Source: Hymenopus coronatus (taxonomy: Eukaryota > Arthropoda > Insecta > Mantodea > Hymenopodidae). From it: a stretch of DNA of 64,000 nucleotides. This document shows, piece by piece, positions 33,310 to 44,812 of this stretch. A program made the translations under genes and the position numbers. The notes beneath the pieces were generated by a model. That model made no database searches, had not been told where the DNA came from, and saw nothing but the letters and a program-made list of their open reading frames with translations. Numbering within the stretch: the first letter of the stretch is position 1; each line of letters starts with the position of its first letter. The stretch covers positions 11,825,001 to 11,889,000 of the forward strand of contig CM060899.1 in the NCBI GenBank assembly GCA_030762935.1, read 5' to 3'.

Positions 33310-34650
33310 CCTTCCTCCATCTCCTGCACTTGGGAGGACACTTTTTCCAATTGAAAATTTCGGTTCGAGTACCTCGAACCGATTGGAAATACAGATCGGC
33401 GAAGATGAATGTCGCCGACCTGAGCCCTTCCCAGACGAATCCTTAGAAGAGGACCTCCGTGGACTATTGTTTCCCATTGTTGTTTTGGGAGTGGGCTTTA
33501 CGCTTTGCTTGAGAAAGTCGGTTCGCTCATAGCTGGTCTTGAACTTTCTTTCAGATTCCTTATATATTATTGGTTTGCCAGTATTGCTGGTCGAGGTCGA
33601 TTGCTTTAGTGGTGATTTAACAGTAGCGCTCTTTGCAGTTTCAGATGTAGGAGATGTTGATATAGACTTAGATGTTGACGTCGTAGGTCTAGGAAGTGAG
33701 CTGACTATGAGAATCTTTTCTGCGATTGTGGCCCCGTTTATACCGCAGGCGATTTCCCGACTTTGTACCGATTTAGCTACAGCTAAAGGTACCATACTTA
33801 GGGTCAGAGTGGGTTGGTGGTTTCGCAAGAGTTTCCGGGCTTCCAAGAAAGACAAACGGGGACAATTACGGAAACTTGACGTATGTTCAGTATTGCAGTT
33901 AACACACGTTGGAGCTGACGATCATTGTCCGTTATGCGAGACTTTACCACAATTGATACAGGTAGACTCGCCGTTGCGAATTCACTGATGTGGCCAAAGC
34001 GCTGACATTTATAGCATCTAAGCCGGTTCGGTATATACGGTCTTACCTCAATGGATTCATACCCTGCCATTATCCTTTGTGGGAGATCTACCCGATCAAG
34101 CTTTTGTGTACATCGGCATATACTGGATAGTTGGCGAACATTTCGGCCTTTAGTATTTTCGCAGCCTGGGATGCTGATCGTGCTTCTACCAGGAGGGTGG
34201 GCCGCGCCCTGGCCGAGTGGTTAGACCATTTGCCTCTCACCTAGACGGCCCGAGTTCGATCCCAAGTGACCACATGTGAGATTTGTGGTGGACAAAGCAG
34301 CGCTGGGGCGGGTTTTCTCCGGGTTCTCCGGTTTCCCCCGCCATCGCATTCCACTGGGGCTCCATTTTCATTCATATGTCATCAGTGTCACCAGTGTCAA
34401 CAAAAACAGGAGCGTGCCATTACGAGCTCTTATGCAACATTTTACAGGATCAGCAATGTTATCAAGACCCTTTTGAATGACAAAAGGGCTTACGCTAGAG
34501 AACTTCCTTCTTTCCTCTGTTCTATTAACAAACAAGTAACGAGGACCACAGCACTCAACCACTTCTTTTCCATATTTAATGGAAGTCTTGTTTATGCCAT
34601 GGAAATCATTTTTAGTTTTCATCCCCCGGTTCTCCCCACCCACCACAGAG
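33310..34650 (-). pseudogene. LINE D ORF1 (gag-like, zinc knuckles), split by SINE-1
   Basis: Minus strand from about 34640: KYGKEVVECCGPRYLFVNRT, SPFVIQKGLDNIADPVKCC and RARNGTLL; then the SINE; then VEARSASQAAKILKAEMF (about 34190), EVRPYIPNRLRCYKCQRFGH (about 34050, first knuckle), CINCGKVSHNGQ in a shifted frame (second), and NCPRLSFLEARKLLRNHQPT. The C-terminal part to 33310 is Ser/Thr-rich with basic patches and is open from 33855. Three knuckles are typical of I-type ORF1 proteins, which bind the element RNA. Confidence 0.82.
34199..34425 (+). repeat. SINE-1 copy inside LINE D ORF1
   Basis: Excellent tRNA-like head: GCCGCGCCCTGGCCGAGTGG (A box TGGCCGAGTGG) and GAGTTCGATCCC (B box, about 34252-34263); body with TTTTCTCCGGGTTCTCCGG. 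The 3' end is degenerate after GTCACCAGTGTC. Confidence 0.9.
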
Positions 34651-35046
34651 TCCAACAAGAAGTCACCCCACTGGGATGACAGGGCTACACAGGGGATATA
34701 GCAGGCTCGCCATCCCACCCACCTTGGATTTCGATATATTGCCTAGTCCTGGCCAATTGACTAGGGATGGGCTAGTCCCTAGCCTCCCGTCTAGAAACCA
34801 AAGTGCTGTATTAAGCTGTGCACCCTCCCTAGTCACTGAAAAGACAGAAGGCCCAGGCTTAGATACGCAACCCTCAACCAACCAGGACGTTACTTTCCAC
34901 CGACACGGGTCTCCACGCACGAACAATATGTGGGTGAGCATTTTGACCTACTGACTCCCTCGGAGTTTGCCCACACGAGGGAGTTAAGGTTGGTTCAGGA
35001 CCCCGTGTGCGCCAAACCCGCACCTACCGTAGTACGACCCTGGGGG

Positions 35047-36965
35047 ATAATACATTGTGTGCCGTTGCTAAGGTTGAGCCAATATTTATATCCTAACCAT
35101 AAAACCTGTCGACATTTTGTGAATTTCATGTCATTTTTGTAATATTTGATGTTGAAGTGTTTTTATTCTGTTGCATTCCGACGTTGAAATCCCTGGGTGC
35201 AAATGTTTATTATTCCTTGTGCTTTCGTCGCGTAAAAGTGTTTTGATTTTATCGAAGCGATTTTGTTTTTCCAACAATAAGTATCATGGTTATGTGGTGA
35301 TTTTGTTTGTTGTGAAGCCAGTTATTATAAAAAGAGGATTTTCAGAAGCATTAAAAGGGCCACTTGGAGGTCATTACTGAGAATACGCGTACATTAATGT
35401 ACTCTCGTAGAATTATATGCTTACAAATATTTGCAGCGGGATCGCTGAGTAATTTCCGCCACCCGTGTTAAAAAGTGAAAACTCATTCCGAGGAATCAGA
35501 TCTTCCCGTCGGAACTTGTAAAAGAAGTTAAGAGTCGCGACAGAAATTACTTTCGCATTCAACAAAGTACATAATTGCATCGAGCGATTGCAATTTAATA
35601 TAAGACTTGTACAAATAATTGTGAATAAAGGTGCAATTTTACAAAGAAAATCCCAGCGATTTATTAATTAAGACTGAATCTGTGACACCCAATAAGCTCA
35701 TTAAAACGTCCTGAGATAAAGGTCGATTGCTACTCCAAACTAAGCATAAGCGTGGGCAGATTTCTGTTTAAAATTTAGCACGAACGCGAAAAGGATCTTA
35801 TGCTTCCAGGTAATACACTGTGGACCTTATCTGTGGCAATACATTGTGTGCTGTTGCTAAGGTAATCCACAGTGAGCCGTTGCCAAGATAATACAGAGCG
35901 TGCCGTTGTTAAGGTAATACACTGTTTTGCATTGCTATGGTAACACACTGTTTGTCGTTGCTCTAGCAATCCATCGTGAACCACCGTTAAAATAACACGC
36001 TGTGTGCCGTTACTATGGTAATATACTGTGTTGCGTTGCAGAGGCAATACACTGTGCTGTTGCTAACTCTAAGTGCGGTTCAACGTTGCAGGTGGACCGT
36101 TATACTTATTTAATACGTTGTGTGCCGCTGCTAAGGTTTTGTGTGCTGTTTCTAAGGTAAATAGAGTATGCACCGTTGCTGGGTAAATACAATGCTACGC
36201 ACCATTGCTTGGTTATACACTGAGCACAGTTACTGTGGTAATACAGTGAGTGCCGTTGCTAGGTCCCAACAACGTGATGTTGCTAAGGTATGCCATTGCC
36301 TAGGTAATACACTCTGTGCCGTTGTCTTGATATTGCACTGTGTGCCTTTGCTAAGGTAATACACTGTGCATCGTTGCGAAGATATTACACTGTCTGCTGT
36401 TGCGCATTGGGCCGGAACTGGGTACCAAAGACGTCACTGGTCCCATGGAAGTACACCAGGCTCCGTTGTTACGGTAATACACTGTGCACCGAACTAGATT
36501 TAAAAATCGTCGCCTTTGCTTCGGTAATATACTGTGCACCGTTGGTTGGTAACAGCATCGTGCACCGTTGCTATGGTAATACGGAATGCACCTTCTCTCA
36601 GGTAATACACTCTGCACCGTTACTAAGGTAATTTTTCTGTGTACCGTTGTTAGCGTAATATTCCGTATGCCGTTCTACGAAAATGCGATGTGAGTCGTTT
36701 GTATGCTAATATACTGTTCTGTTGCTATGGTAATGCACAATGTAATCTATTTTGTTCCAATGATAAGATAATACACTGTGTTCTGTCGATAGTTAAATAC
36801 AATGTGCACCAATGCACCATGTAGTAACTACTCTATGTACCTTAGCTGGGTAACACTAACGTGCATTTTCTAAGGTACTACTCTACGTCGATGCTATGGT
36901 AATATACTGTGCACCGTACCTATGGTAAAATAGTGTGTAGGTTGATATGGTACAAATATCTTGAA
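35047..36965 (+). repeat. X-box-like satellite, segment 2 (plus polarity)
   Basis: Short piece 35047-35085 next to LINE D (ATACATTGTGTGCCGTTGC), then an insertion to about 35805, then diverged units to 36965 such as GTGTGCTGTTGCTAAGGTAA and CGTGCCGTTGTTAAGGTAAT. Polarity is opposite to segment 1. Units average about 25-30 bp with many small gaps; no higher-order repeat seen. Confidence 0.85.
35086..35805. other. ~720-bp unclassified insertion in satellite
   Basis: Non-repetitive block with TGTTGAAGTG near 35151, GTGAATAAAGGTGCAAT near 35621 and TCTGTGACA near 35689. TGT at one end and ACA at the other, plus a late AATAAA, would fit a solo LTR of the BEL/Pao type, but no second copy, target duplication or coding part is seen. 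Confidence 0.3.
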
Positions 36966-38689
36966 ATTATATTACCTAGACTCACCGCTGGTGCTGGTGT
37001 GCTGTCCCTAATTGAAACCTCTCGAATAGGTAGGTGGAGGGTAAACGTGCTTTGCCATACGTTTAAGTATGTTTAAAAGGGTTTAAAGGTGAGGTGGATT
37101 AAGGGTATTAGGCTTCAATAATTAACATGGCACACCTCTATGCCATAACTGTCCAACGGTAAGAATAAATACATTGTAACATTTTTGTTCCACATTCATT
37201 TATTCTTGTGGGTTTCCTCGGTCACTAAGCGAATGATAATTTATTTTAGGTTCCTAATACATAAACTAGAAGTATTGAGTAAGTCGTCAGCTGCTCAGAG
37301 ACGTGGCAAATTTGTGCCATCGAAATATCACAGGCTATACTCAGTGCATTTTGCGAAAAATTGTTTCAATGAGAATAAAGGCAAGACGATGCTAAACCAT
37401 GACACAGTTTCTTAAGTATGTAGTTTCCTTTCTCATCTGACAAAGCTAATGAGAAAGTTAACTTCACTCTTATAACTATTTTGTATATGTTTCATTAGCA
37501 TTAGAAGGCAGTGCTAAAATATTAGAATCAATATTATAATGTATAAAAAAGTTACCCGAAATCTCGATTAAGTTAATTTTTCAAATCTGTAATTTCAGAC
37601 TGAAAGACAACCCCACAGGGTGCAAAAAGGAATTTTGCAAAGGTGTTAGAACACAAAGAATATTAAGCAATAAATAATCAATTCTAATTTTAGATATGTG
37701 TATAAACTATTCCAGGAAGTACAGACCATACTCTCCTGCGGTACATATACTAATATACCATCTTATCTATCTAACTCAAATATACCACAAATGCTGATAG
37801 AACATGTTTACTTAACGTCTTGAATATAGTTTACTAAAGTGGAATACAGGTACCTAATTTCACATTTATTTTATTGTTATACTGTATATACCATCTCTGA
37901 AAATCCAGTATCGCATACGTTTCTTTCTTCTTTTTTTTTTCTAAATCGTTTCATTTATTTGTTTGTTTTTATTTATTTACATACCGCCTTAGGTAATATC
38001 GTCATGATACCACTTTCACCTTCTATAACGGGTGCTTAAAGTTGAGGTGTACATTAAAACTGTATTTCTCGATTAACTTAACACAAATTCAGTATCGCAA
38101 TCATATTTCCTGCTTTTGAGGCTGGGGAATAAGATTAGCTTCATCAGCCTAGAACCGAACCCAGCATATTCTTCATTTTTAATTCAGGATTTTGACCACT
38201 TTACTGCAGAGACACCCTTAACAAGTCATCTTTATAATTCTTGCTGACGAATTTGTGCATTAAAGTAAAAAGGAGAAATTATACACGGAATCACTAAGAA
38301 GAAACTGAGAAAATGGAATTAAAGTTGAATTATGCCCTCTGTGATGATTACATCCTGTTTCTAAAACACTTTAAACGCATATATGCGATCTTCAGGTTCA
38401 ATGATAATATTTACTTCTGTTTTGTTCAGCTGTGGGATAAAGTGAATTTATTCAATTTCCTACAGAACATTCGATGTCTAACCCTTTGCATAGATGCTGA
38501 TCATCATAAAGATCGTACTGTCGCAATTATTTCCTACTCAGGTAACCTTATGGCGTAATTATAGCTGTTTTAATTTCACCGTTTTCCAATGACAACCAAT
38601 GTATTGCGCGCGAACTTTGCCCTCCACTGCACTTCTTCATTTTACAACACTTTATCTGCTCTGCGCAGCTAGGCGTATAGGGTCTTGAT
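36966..38689. other. ~1.7-kb unclassified insertion in satellite
   Basis: Satellite stops near 36965 and resumes near 38690. The insert is A+T-rich with no conserved protein. The minus strand near 38210-38140 has a faint tRNA-like head (GTAAAGTGGTC and GGGTTCGGTTC), possibly an old SINE of another kind. Confidence 0.35.
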
Positions 38690-39966
38690 ATGGTATGACA
38701 ATGTGTTCCGTTTCTGAAGTACCACACCGTGTACTGTTTTTAAGGTAATACACTCTGTGCCGCTGCTGTTTAAATAGAGTAGAGTATGGTAATAGAGTGA
38801 GCAGTGCGTGTAATGTTGCTATGGTTTATGTACCGTAAGCCGATTTTATGGTTATCCACGGAGTTCCGTTCTATGGTAATGTACTGTGTGCCGTGTATAC
38901 GATTATTCACTGTGTGATGAGTTTATTGTCATACTCTGTGTGCCGCTTCTATAGCAATAAACTTTATACGGTGTATAAGGTAAAACACTGTGCATATAAT
39001 ACACTGTATGCCATTTCTGTGTAATAGAAAAGTGAGCCGTTATTAGGTAATATCACTGTGAATCGCTGCTTTTGTAATACACTGTGCACCGTTGCTAGGT
39101 AAAAAATAGGTAGCGTTTCTAGGTAATAACATAGTGCACAGTTCTATGGTATTAAGCTGCGCACTGTTGTTAGTTAACAATAACGTGCAGCGTTGCTAGG
39201 TAAAAACATCGTACACAGTCCTATAGTAATAGACTTTGACCAGTTGCTAGATAAAAACTTGCACCGTTGTTAAGGTAATAAACTACACCACTACTGTGGT
39301 AAGACACTGTGTGCCGTTGCTATGGTAATACACTATGTGCCTTGCTATGGTAACACACTGTTCCGTTGGTAAATTAAAACGCTGTGTGCCATTGCAAAGG
39401 AGATGCACTGTGTGCCGTTGCTAGGTAACAAGTGCATCGTCGCTAGGTTCGTGAACCGTTGCTAAAGTAATTCACTGTGTGGCGTTACTCTGTGTAATGT
39501 TACTAAGGTAATACAGTAAGAGCCGTTACTAGGTAACAATAACGTGCACCGTTGCAAAAGTAATACCTCTGCATGTTGCAAATGTAAATAGCAATGGGCC
39601 GTTGCTAAGATAACACATGGTGTGCCGTTGCTATAGTATTATACTGTGCACAGTTTGTAGAATCCTACAATTTAAGGCATAGCTAAGGTAATCCGCTGTG
39701 CACTGTTGATACGCTGTGTGCTGTGGCTAAGCTGACACACTGTTTTCTGTTTCCATACTATTCTTTGAACCGTTTCTGCCGTTTGTGCCGCTGCCAGGTA
39801 AAACCAGCGAGCACTGTTGTTAAGGTATACTCTGTGCAACGTTGCTAGCTAACAAAATCGTTTGTCTTTTCTTAGATAATACAGTGTGTGCTGTTTCCAT
39901 AATAATACACAACTTGCACCGTTGCTAGATAATACAATGTGTACCATTGTTATGGTATTAGACTGG
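38690..39966 (+). repeat. X-box-like satellite, segment 3 (plus polarity)
   Basis: Diverged units such as GTGTGCCGTTGCTATGGTAA (39310), GTTGCTAGGTAACAAG (about 39418) and GCACCGTTGCTAGGTAAAAA. Spacer between the half sites GTTGCT and GGTAA is one or two bases in most units. Confidence 0.87.
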
Positions 39967-39967
39967 T

Positions 39968-39968
<1 letters not shown>

Positions 39969-40016
<48 letters not shown>

Positions 40017-40021
40017 GAGAA
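39969..40021. repeat. GA dinucleotide microsatellite
   Basis: About 25 GA units with one GC interruption, between the satellite and LINE-derived DNA. Confidence 0.95.
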
Positions 40022-40269
40022 ATAACGTCTTAGGGTGCCCAACCTATAAGATTATTAGCGCCCAAGGAGGTGTAAGAAAACAAACAAAAAGAGCAGAAGA
40101 TAAAACTTAGGCCTAAAAGTTCATGCTATAAAAACACGCACACACAGACGCTAAAACGAGGATTAAAATGTCGGAGGTAACACTCCGAAAATAAAATATA
40201 ACAAACCTAAGGTGGTTAAAAGAAAAAATAAAACTAAAGTGTCAAAGCTAGTCATCACATATAGTACAG
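40022..40269. other. Unassigned
   Basis: A-rich plus strand; no recognisable domain. May be the 5' flank of LINE H or part of another insertion. Confidence 0.3.
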
Positions 40270-41160
40270 CTTAAAGCACGGTGTGACCGTTCTCTATATA
40301 TTTTACGGATAGTAAGTTGCAAATTGTGGGGAGCAGATTGGAGAGTAGTGATCGTTTTCATCGTGCGCTGATTCGATCCAAGTTAGACTGGGGTGCACTA
40401 TATATTTTTAGAACGACCATCTGTGCTGAGAAGATTAGACTCAGTCCATATTCAGGGCATCCGTGAGGCTATTGGTACTTTTCCCACTAGGCCAGTTGTT
40501 AGCCTCTACGTCACATTGGCGGAAACGTCTCTGTGATTTTGGCGTGATGTCCTGTTAGGTAATTATGGCTATTGGCTTAGCAGCATGCCTTAGCATCAAA
40601 CATCATCCCCTTTTTATCAATTCCATGCTGGAGGAATAATACGAAAACTTGTCAATCAGTCCCAGGCCTGTAGGTTTCCGTTTCCGCGAGCTCCTTTGGA
40701 AAAACGATCGCACCGCCTCGCTAGTTTTCCAATGGAGAGACAGTGCACCCACCCCTCATTTACGTGCTTCATCCCACGTAGATGTCGGGATGGCGGTTTA
40801 CGAGAAACCTGGGATGCATGTATCCAGTATCCGTTTTGTTTGTTTGTTTGTTTTTTGTTTTGTTTAGAGTTTTAATCCCATTAAAGTGGCCGCATTTGCA
40901 TCTACACCGTCGGCAGTGAGTGCGCTCACGGTGTTGGATGTGTTTGTTACTGCGACTTAAACATATACTTTTGATTTATATAGTAGCACATTCATTTTCT
41001 ACTGCTGAACTATAGGCCATCTATCGAGCCATTCTGTATGTTCGCCGTCCGAATTTGGGTGACTCCTTCTAAATGTGTGACTCTCTTAGTTCGCTTTAGA
41101 GCCTTCAGAAGTTAAACCTTTAAGAGGGATCCCGTTTATGTCTGTCCGCTCTATGGGGTA
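40270..41160 (+). pseudogene. LINE H: reverse transcriptase end and RNase H start
   Basis: Plus strand: SCKLWGADWRVV (about 40313), TGVHYIFLERPSVLRRLDSV (about 40390, family form KLDWGCI.Y...RPSVLR.LDSVH), GIREAIGTFPTRPVVSLYVT, then after a T/G-rich break YTDGSR-like residues near 40901 and RRPNLGDSF near 41044 with MCDSLSSL (SD motif). These place it in the same I/Jockey-like family as LINEs A-D. 5' truncated, as usual for LINE copies, and without a clear tail. Confidence 0.7.
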
Positions 41161-41174
41161 AAACATTTCGGTAT

Positions 41175-43245
41175 GGTATGCGCCGCTAGAGTGTGTACTA
41201 GGTATGAAACAGTGCACTCTTGATATGGTAACCCAATATGCGCCGTTTCTACGGCAACACGCCTTGTGCCATTGCTATTGTAAATAATAATGTGCCGCTG
41301 CTATCGTAATAAACTGCGTGTCGTTGATAAAATACACTGTGTACCGTTGCAATGGTATTAAACTGTGTGCCTCTGCTATGGTAATACACCGTGTGCGTTT
41401 ACTAAGGTAATACTCTGTGTGCCATAGCTTTCGCGAAACAGTGTACCGTTGCTACGGTAACTCAGTACACGCCGTGGCTATAGTAACTAGCTGTGAGCCA
41501 TTGCTGTGATAATGCACGGTGCGCTGTTTCTATGGTAACACACTGTATGCCGTTTCTAATTTAATATACTCTATGCTGCCGCTAAGGTGGTACACTGGAT
41601 GCCGTTACTATGGAAGCACATGACGTGTCTTTGCTAAGGCAATACACTACTGCCATTGAAATTGTAATGTATTGTGCGTTGATATAGTAATACACTGTGT
41701 GCAGTTGCTAAGTTATTACTTTGTATGTCCTTCCTATCACAATACCCTGTGTTCCGTTTCTATGATGATACAATGCGTGGCTTTTCTGTGGCAATACTCA
41801 GCGTGTCTTTGCTAAGGTAATACACAGAGCGCCTTTGCTATGGAAATACACTGCGTGCCGTCGCAACGTTAGCACTCTGTGTGTCTTCGCTATGGTAATC
41901 TTCTGTGTGCCGTTGCTATGTTAATACACTGTGTGCCGTTGCTATTTAAATACAATGTGTGCCATTGCCCTTGCTAGTTTAATACACTTTGTGCTGATGC
42001 TTAGATAGTGTACCGTCTGCCGTTGCTATTATTAGATTATGGGGTCCTTTGCAAAGAGAATATACTTGATGCCATTGCTATGGTTTTGCACTGTACCATT
42101 GCTATTGTAATACACTGTGTGCCATTGCTATGGCAATACACGATGTGTCGTCTAATTTAATACATTCTACGCCGTCGCTATGGAAACTCACTTATGCTAT
42201 TCTTATGATAAATTACTCCGTGCTGTTGCTAACGCAATACACATTTGTCGTTAACATGTTAACACAGTGAGTGCAGTTGATAAGATATTACACTGTGTGC
42301 CGTTGCTATGGTAATGCACTCTATGACGTTTCTATGGTATTACAACTTGCGCCGTTGCTATTTTAATGTGTGAACCGAAGCTATGATAATATGCAGTGTT
42401 CCGTTTCTAAAGTAATACACTGCGTACCTTTCGTGTGGTAATATACTGAGTGGCCCGTCTAAGCGAACTCATGGTGTGCGCTTGTTAAGATAATGGACTA
42501 CCTGCCGTTAATATGGTAATATACTGCGCTAAGGTAATTCACTGTTTTCCGTTGTTAAGGCAATACACTCTGTACTGTTGCTATGATATCACTTTTGTTG
42601 CCATCTATACCAACGACACTGTGTGCAGTTGCTATGGACTGTGCCGGTACTGTAGTGAAACACTGTCTGCCGGTACTATAGTAATACATTTGGATGTTTC
42701 AATGGTAATAAACTCTGTATCGGTGCTATGTTAATATGCAGTGAGTGCCTTTGGTATAGTGAAACACTGTGTGCCATTGGTATAGTAATTCCCAGTTTTT
42801 CTTTTTTATGTTAATACACTGAATACCGTTGCTATGGTAACTTACGGCGTCCGTTTCTATGGTAAAAATGGTGAGCCGTAGCTATGGCAATACATTATGT
42901 GCTGTTCCATTGCTATTGTAATAAATACACTCTGTGCAGTTACTAGGTGGTACAGTGGGTGCCGTTCTAAGGTAACTCACTATGCGCCGCTGCTATGCTA
43001 GTACACTGTGTGCTGTTGCTATGGTAATACACTGTGTGCTATTGCTATGTTAGTACACTGTGTGTTGTTGCTATAGTATAACACAGTGTGGCGTTGCTGT
43101 GGAAACAAACTCTGTGCCGATGCTAAAGTAATACCTGTGTCCTGTTGCTAAGGTAACACACTGTGTTCTGGTGGTATTGTAATTTGTGTGCCGTTGCTAT
43201 GGTAATAAACTAAGTGCCGTAGCTAGTGTAATACACCTGCGCCGT
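41175..43245 (+). repeat. X-box-like satellite, segment 4 (plus polarity)
   Basis: About 2 kb. Best units match the X-box fully: GTTTCTATGGTAAC (about 41527) and GTTGCTATGGTAAC (42828-42841). Common linker ACACTGTGTGCC. The segment ends where the last GCCGTTG runs into the GTA microsatellite. Confidence 0.88.
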
Positions 43246-43342
43246 TGTAGTAGTAGTAGTAGTAGTAGTGGTAGTGGTAGTAGTAGTAGTAGTGGTAGTA
43301 GTAGTGGTAGTAGTAGTAGTAGTAGTGGTAGTAGTAGTAGTG

Positions 43343-43379
<37 letters not shown>

Positions 43380-43471
43380 TAGTAGTAGTGGTAGTAGTAG
43401 TAGTAGTAGTAGTGGTAGTAGTAGTAGTGGTAGTAGTAGTAGTAGTAGTGGTAGTAGTAGTGGTAGTAGTG

Positions 43472-43508
<37 letters not shown>

Positions 43509-43813
43509 TAGTAGTGGTAGTAGTAGTAGTAGTAGTGGTAGTAGTAGTGGTAGTGGTAGTAGTAGTGGTAGTAGTAGTGGTAGTAGTAGTGGCAGTAGTA
43601 GTGGTAGTAGTAGTGGTGGTAGTGGTGGTAGTAGTAGTGGTAGTAGTAGTGGTAGTAGTAGTGGCAGTAGTAGTGGTAGTAGTAGTGGTGGTAGTGGTGG
43701 TAGTAGTAGTGGTAGTAGTAGTGGTAGTAGTAGTGGCAGTAGTAGTGGTAGTAGTAGTGGTGGTAGTGGTGGTAGTAGTAGTGGTGGTAGTGGTGGTAGT
43801 AGTAGTGGTGGTA

Positions 43814-43850
<37 letters not shown>

Positions 43851-44142
43851 TAGTAGTGGTAGTAGTAGTAGTAGTGGTAGTAGTAGTGGTAGTGGTAGTA
43901 GTAGTGGTAGTAGTAGTGGCAGTAGTAGTGGTAGTAGTAGTGGTGGTAGTGGTGGTAGTAGTAGTGGTGGTAGTGGTGGTGGTAGTGGTGGTGGTAGTAG
44001 TGGTGGTAGTAGTGGTGGTAGTGGAGTGGTAGTGGCGGTAGCGGTAGTGGTAGTGGCGGTAGCGGTAGTGGTAGTGGCAGTAGCGGTAGCAGCAGCAGCG
44101 GCAGCAGCAGCAGCGGCAGTAGCAGCAGCAGCAGCGGCAGCA
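43246..44142. repeat. GTA/GTG/GCA trinucleotide tract, ~0.9 kb
   Basis: Nearly pure trinucleotide DNA: mostly GTA with GTG every few units to about 44025, then GCGGTA and finally AGC-rich units to 44142. The middle has a ~54-63-bp superrepeat marked by GGCAGTAGTAGTGG at 43590, 43662, 43734 and 43918. Both strands are open in several frames, giving Ser/Gly, Val and Leu/Pro runs; these are not supported as proteins. Confidence 0.97.
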
Positions 44143-44185
44143 GATTTATTCGTTCTGTGGATCATAATTACATGATATGATATAG

Positions 44186-44633
44186 AACACGTCAAAATAT
44201 TACAAAAAAAATTTACAGAAAATTACAGAAAAAAATATTCACTATATACAATATTTATATATGTTTAACTCTAAAAATGTTTATAATGATATATCTAGAG
44301 GCAATAATTTTAGTACAATTAGTTACGCAAATGATACCACTGCACTAAGTTGAACTAGTACCATCAAATCCAGTACTCATTCATTAATACAGAGTATTTT
44401 GAGTTGAATGAACTGAAAGTAAATGCTGGAAAAAAAAAAAAAAAAGTTATGCTATTTGATTTAGGTGGTAGAAATGAAACAAAAGAAATTAATTCTCCTA
44501 AGGTTAAGCAGATTCCAACATATCATCCCTTATTAGGGCTAACAATAGACAGTAGGCTATCCTGGTCCATACATACTAATAATGTTTATGATAAAATTAG
44601 TCCATATATCTATTCTATTTAAACACGTCAAAA
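44186..44633 (+). mobile_element. Small LINE fragment with 12-bp direct repeats
   Basis: AACACGTCAAAA occurs at 44186-44197 and 44622-44633 and may be a target-site duplication. Between them the plus strand reads SYANDTTALS (about 44325, a YADD-type catalytic site with the first Asp changed to Asn), ELKVNAGK, then after a 15-A run VMLFDLGGRNETKE and LLGLTIDSRLSWSIHTNNV (about 44535). This is reverse transcriptase from a LINE not represented elsewhere in the window. It is inserted in the 3' UTR of LINE I. Confidence 0.65.
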
Positions 44634-44812
44634 GTTTTACAAGTATTTCCAGTTTGTCAATGTTTATAAATAATATATACATGTGATATAAATTAGAGAT
44701 TAAGCTATTACATAAGAATATTATATAAAACTATTAAACATACATATAAAAACATATAAAAACATTCATAAATTTCTTAAAAATTAATTTTTAAAACATT
44801 CATGATATCCTT

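Larger units (their letters stand above)
29890..35046 (-). mobile_element. LINE D: I/Jockey-like LINE, almost complete, 3'-truncated
   Basis: Minus-strand order: 5' end at 35046 (CCCCCAGGGTCGTACTACGG), 5' UTR, ORF1 with zinc knuckles (34650 to about 33310), endonuclease (33150-32680), reverse transcriptase (32450-30840) and RNase H (30489 to about 29895). A SINE-1 at 34199-34425 splits ORF1. The 5' end abuts plus-polarity satellite. The 3' end is cut inside RNase H at ACLRIGHCTFTHSFLLKS with no UTR or tail, exactly where LINE B ends. Same subfamily as LINE C by UTR and ORF1. Confidence 0.85.

Noticed and set aside
35151..35693. Solo LTR
   Set aside because: TGT/ACA ends and a late AATAAA are suggestive, but no target duplication, second copy or coding part was found, so it is listed only as unclassified.
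43186..44195. Long Ser/Gly, Val and Leu/Pro open frames on both strands
   Set aside because: Pure by-product of a trinucleotide tract without stops; no codon or splice evidence.
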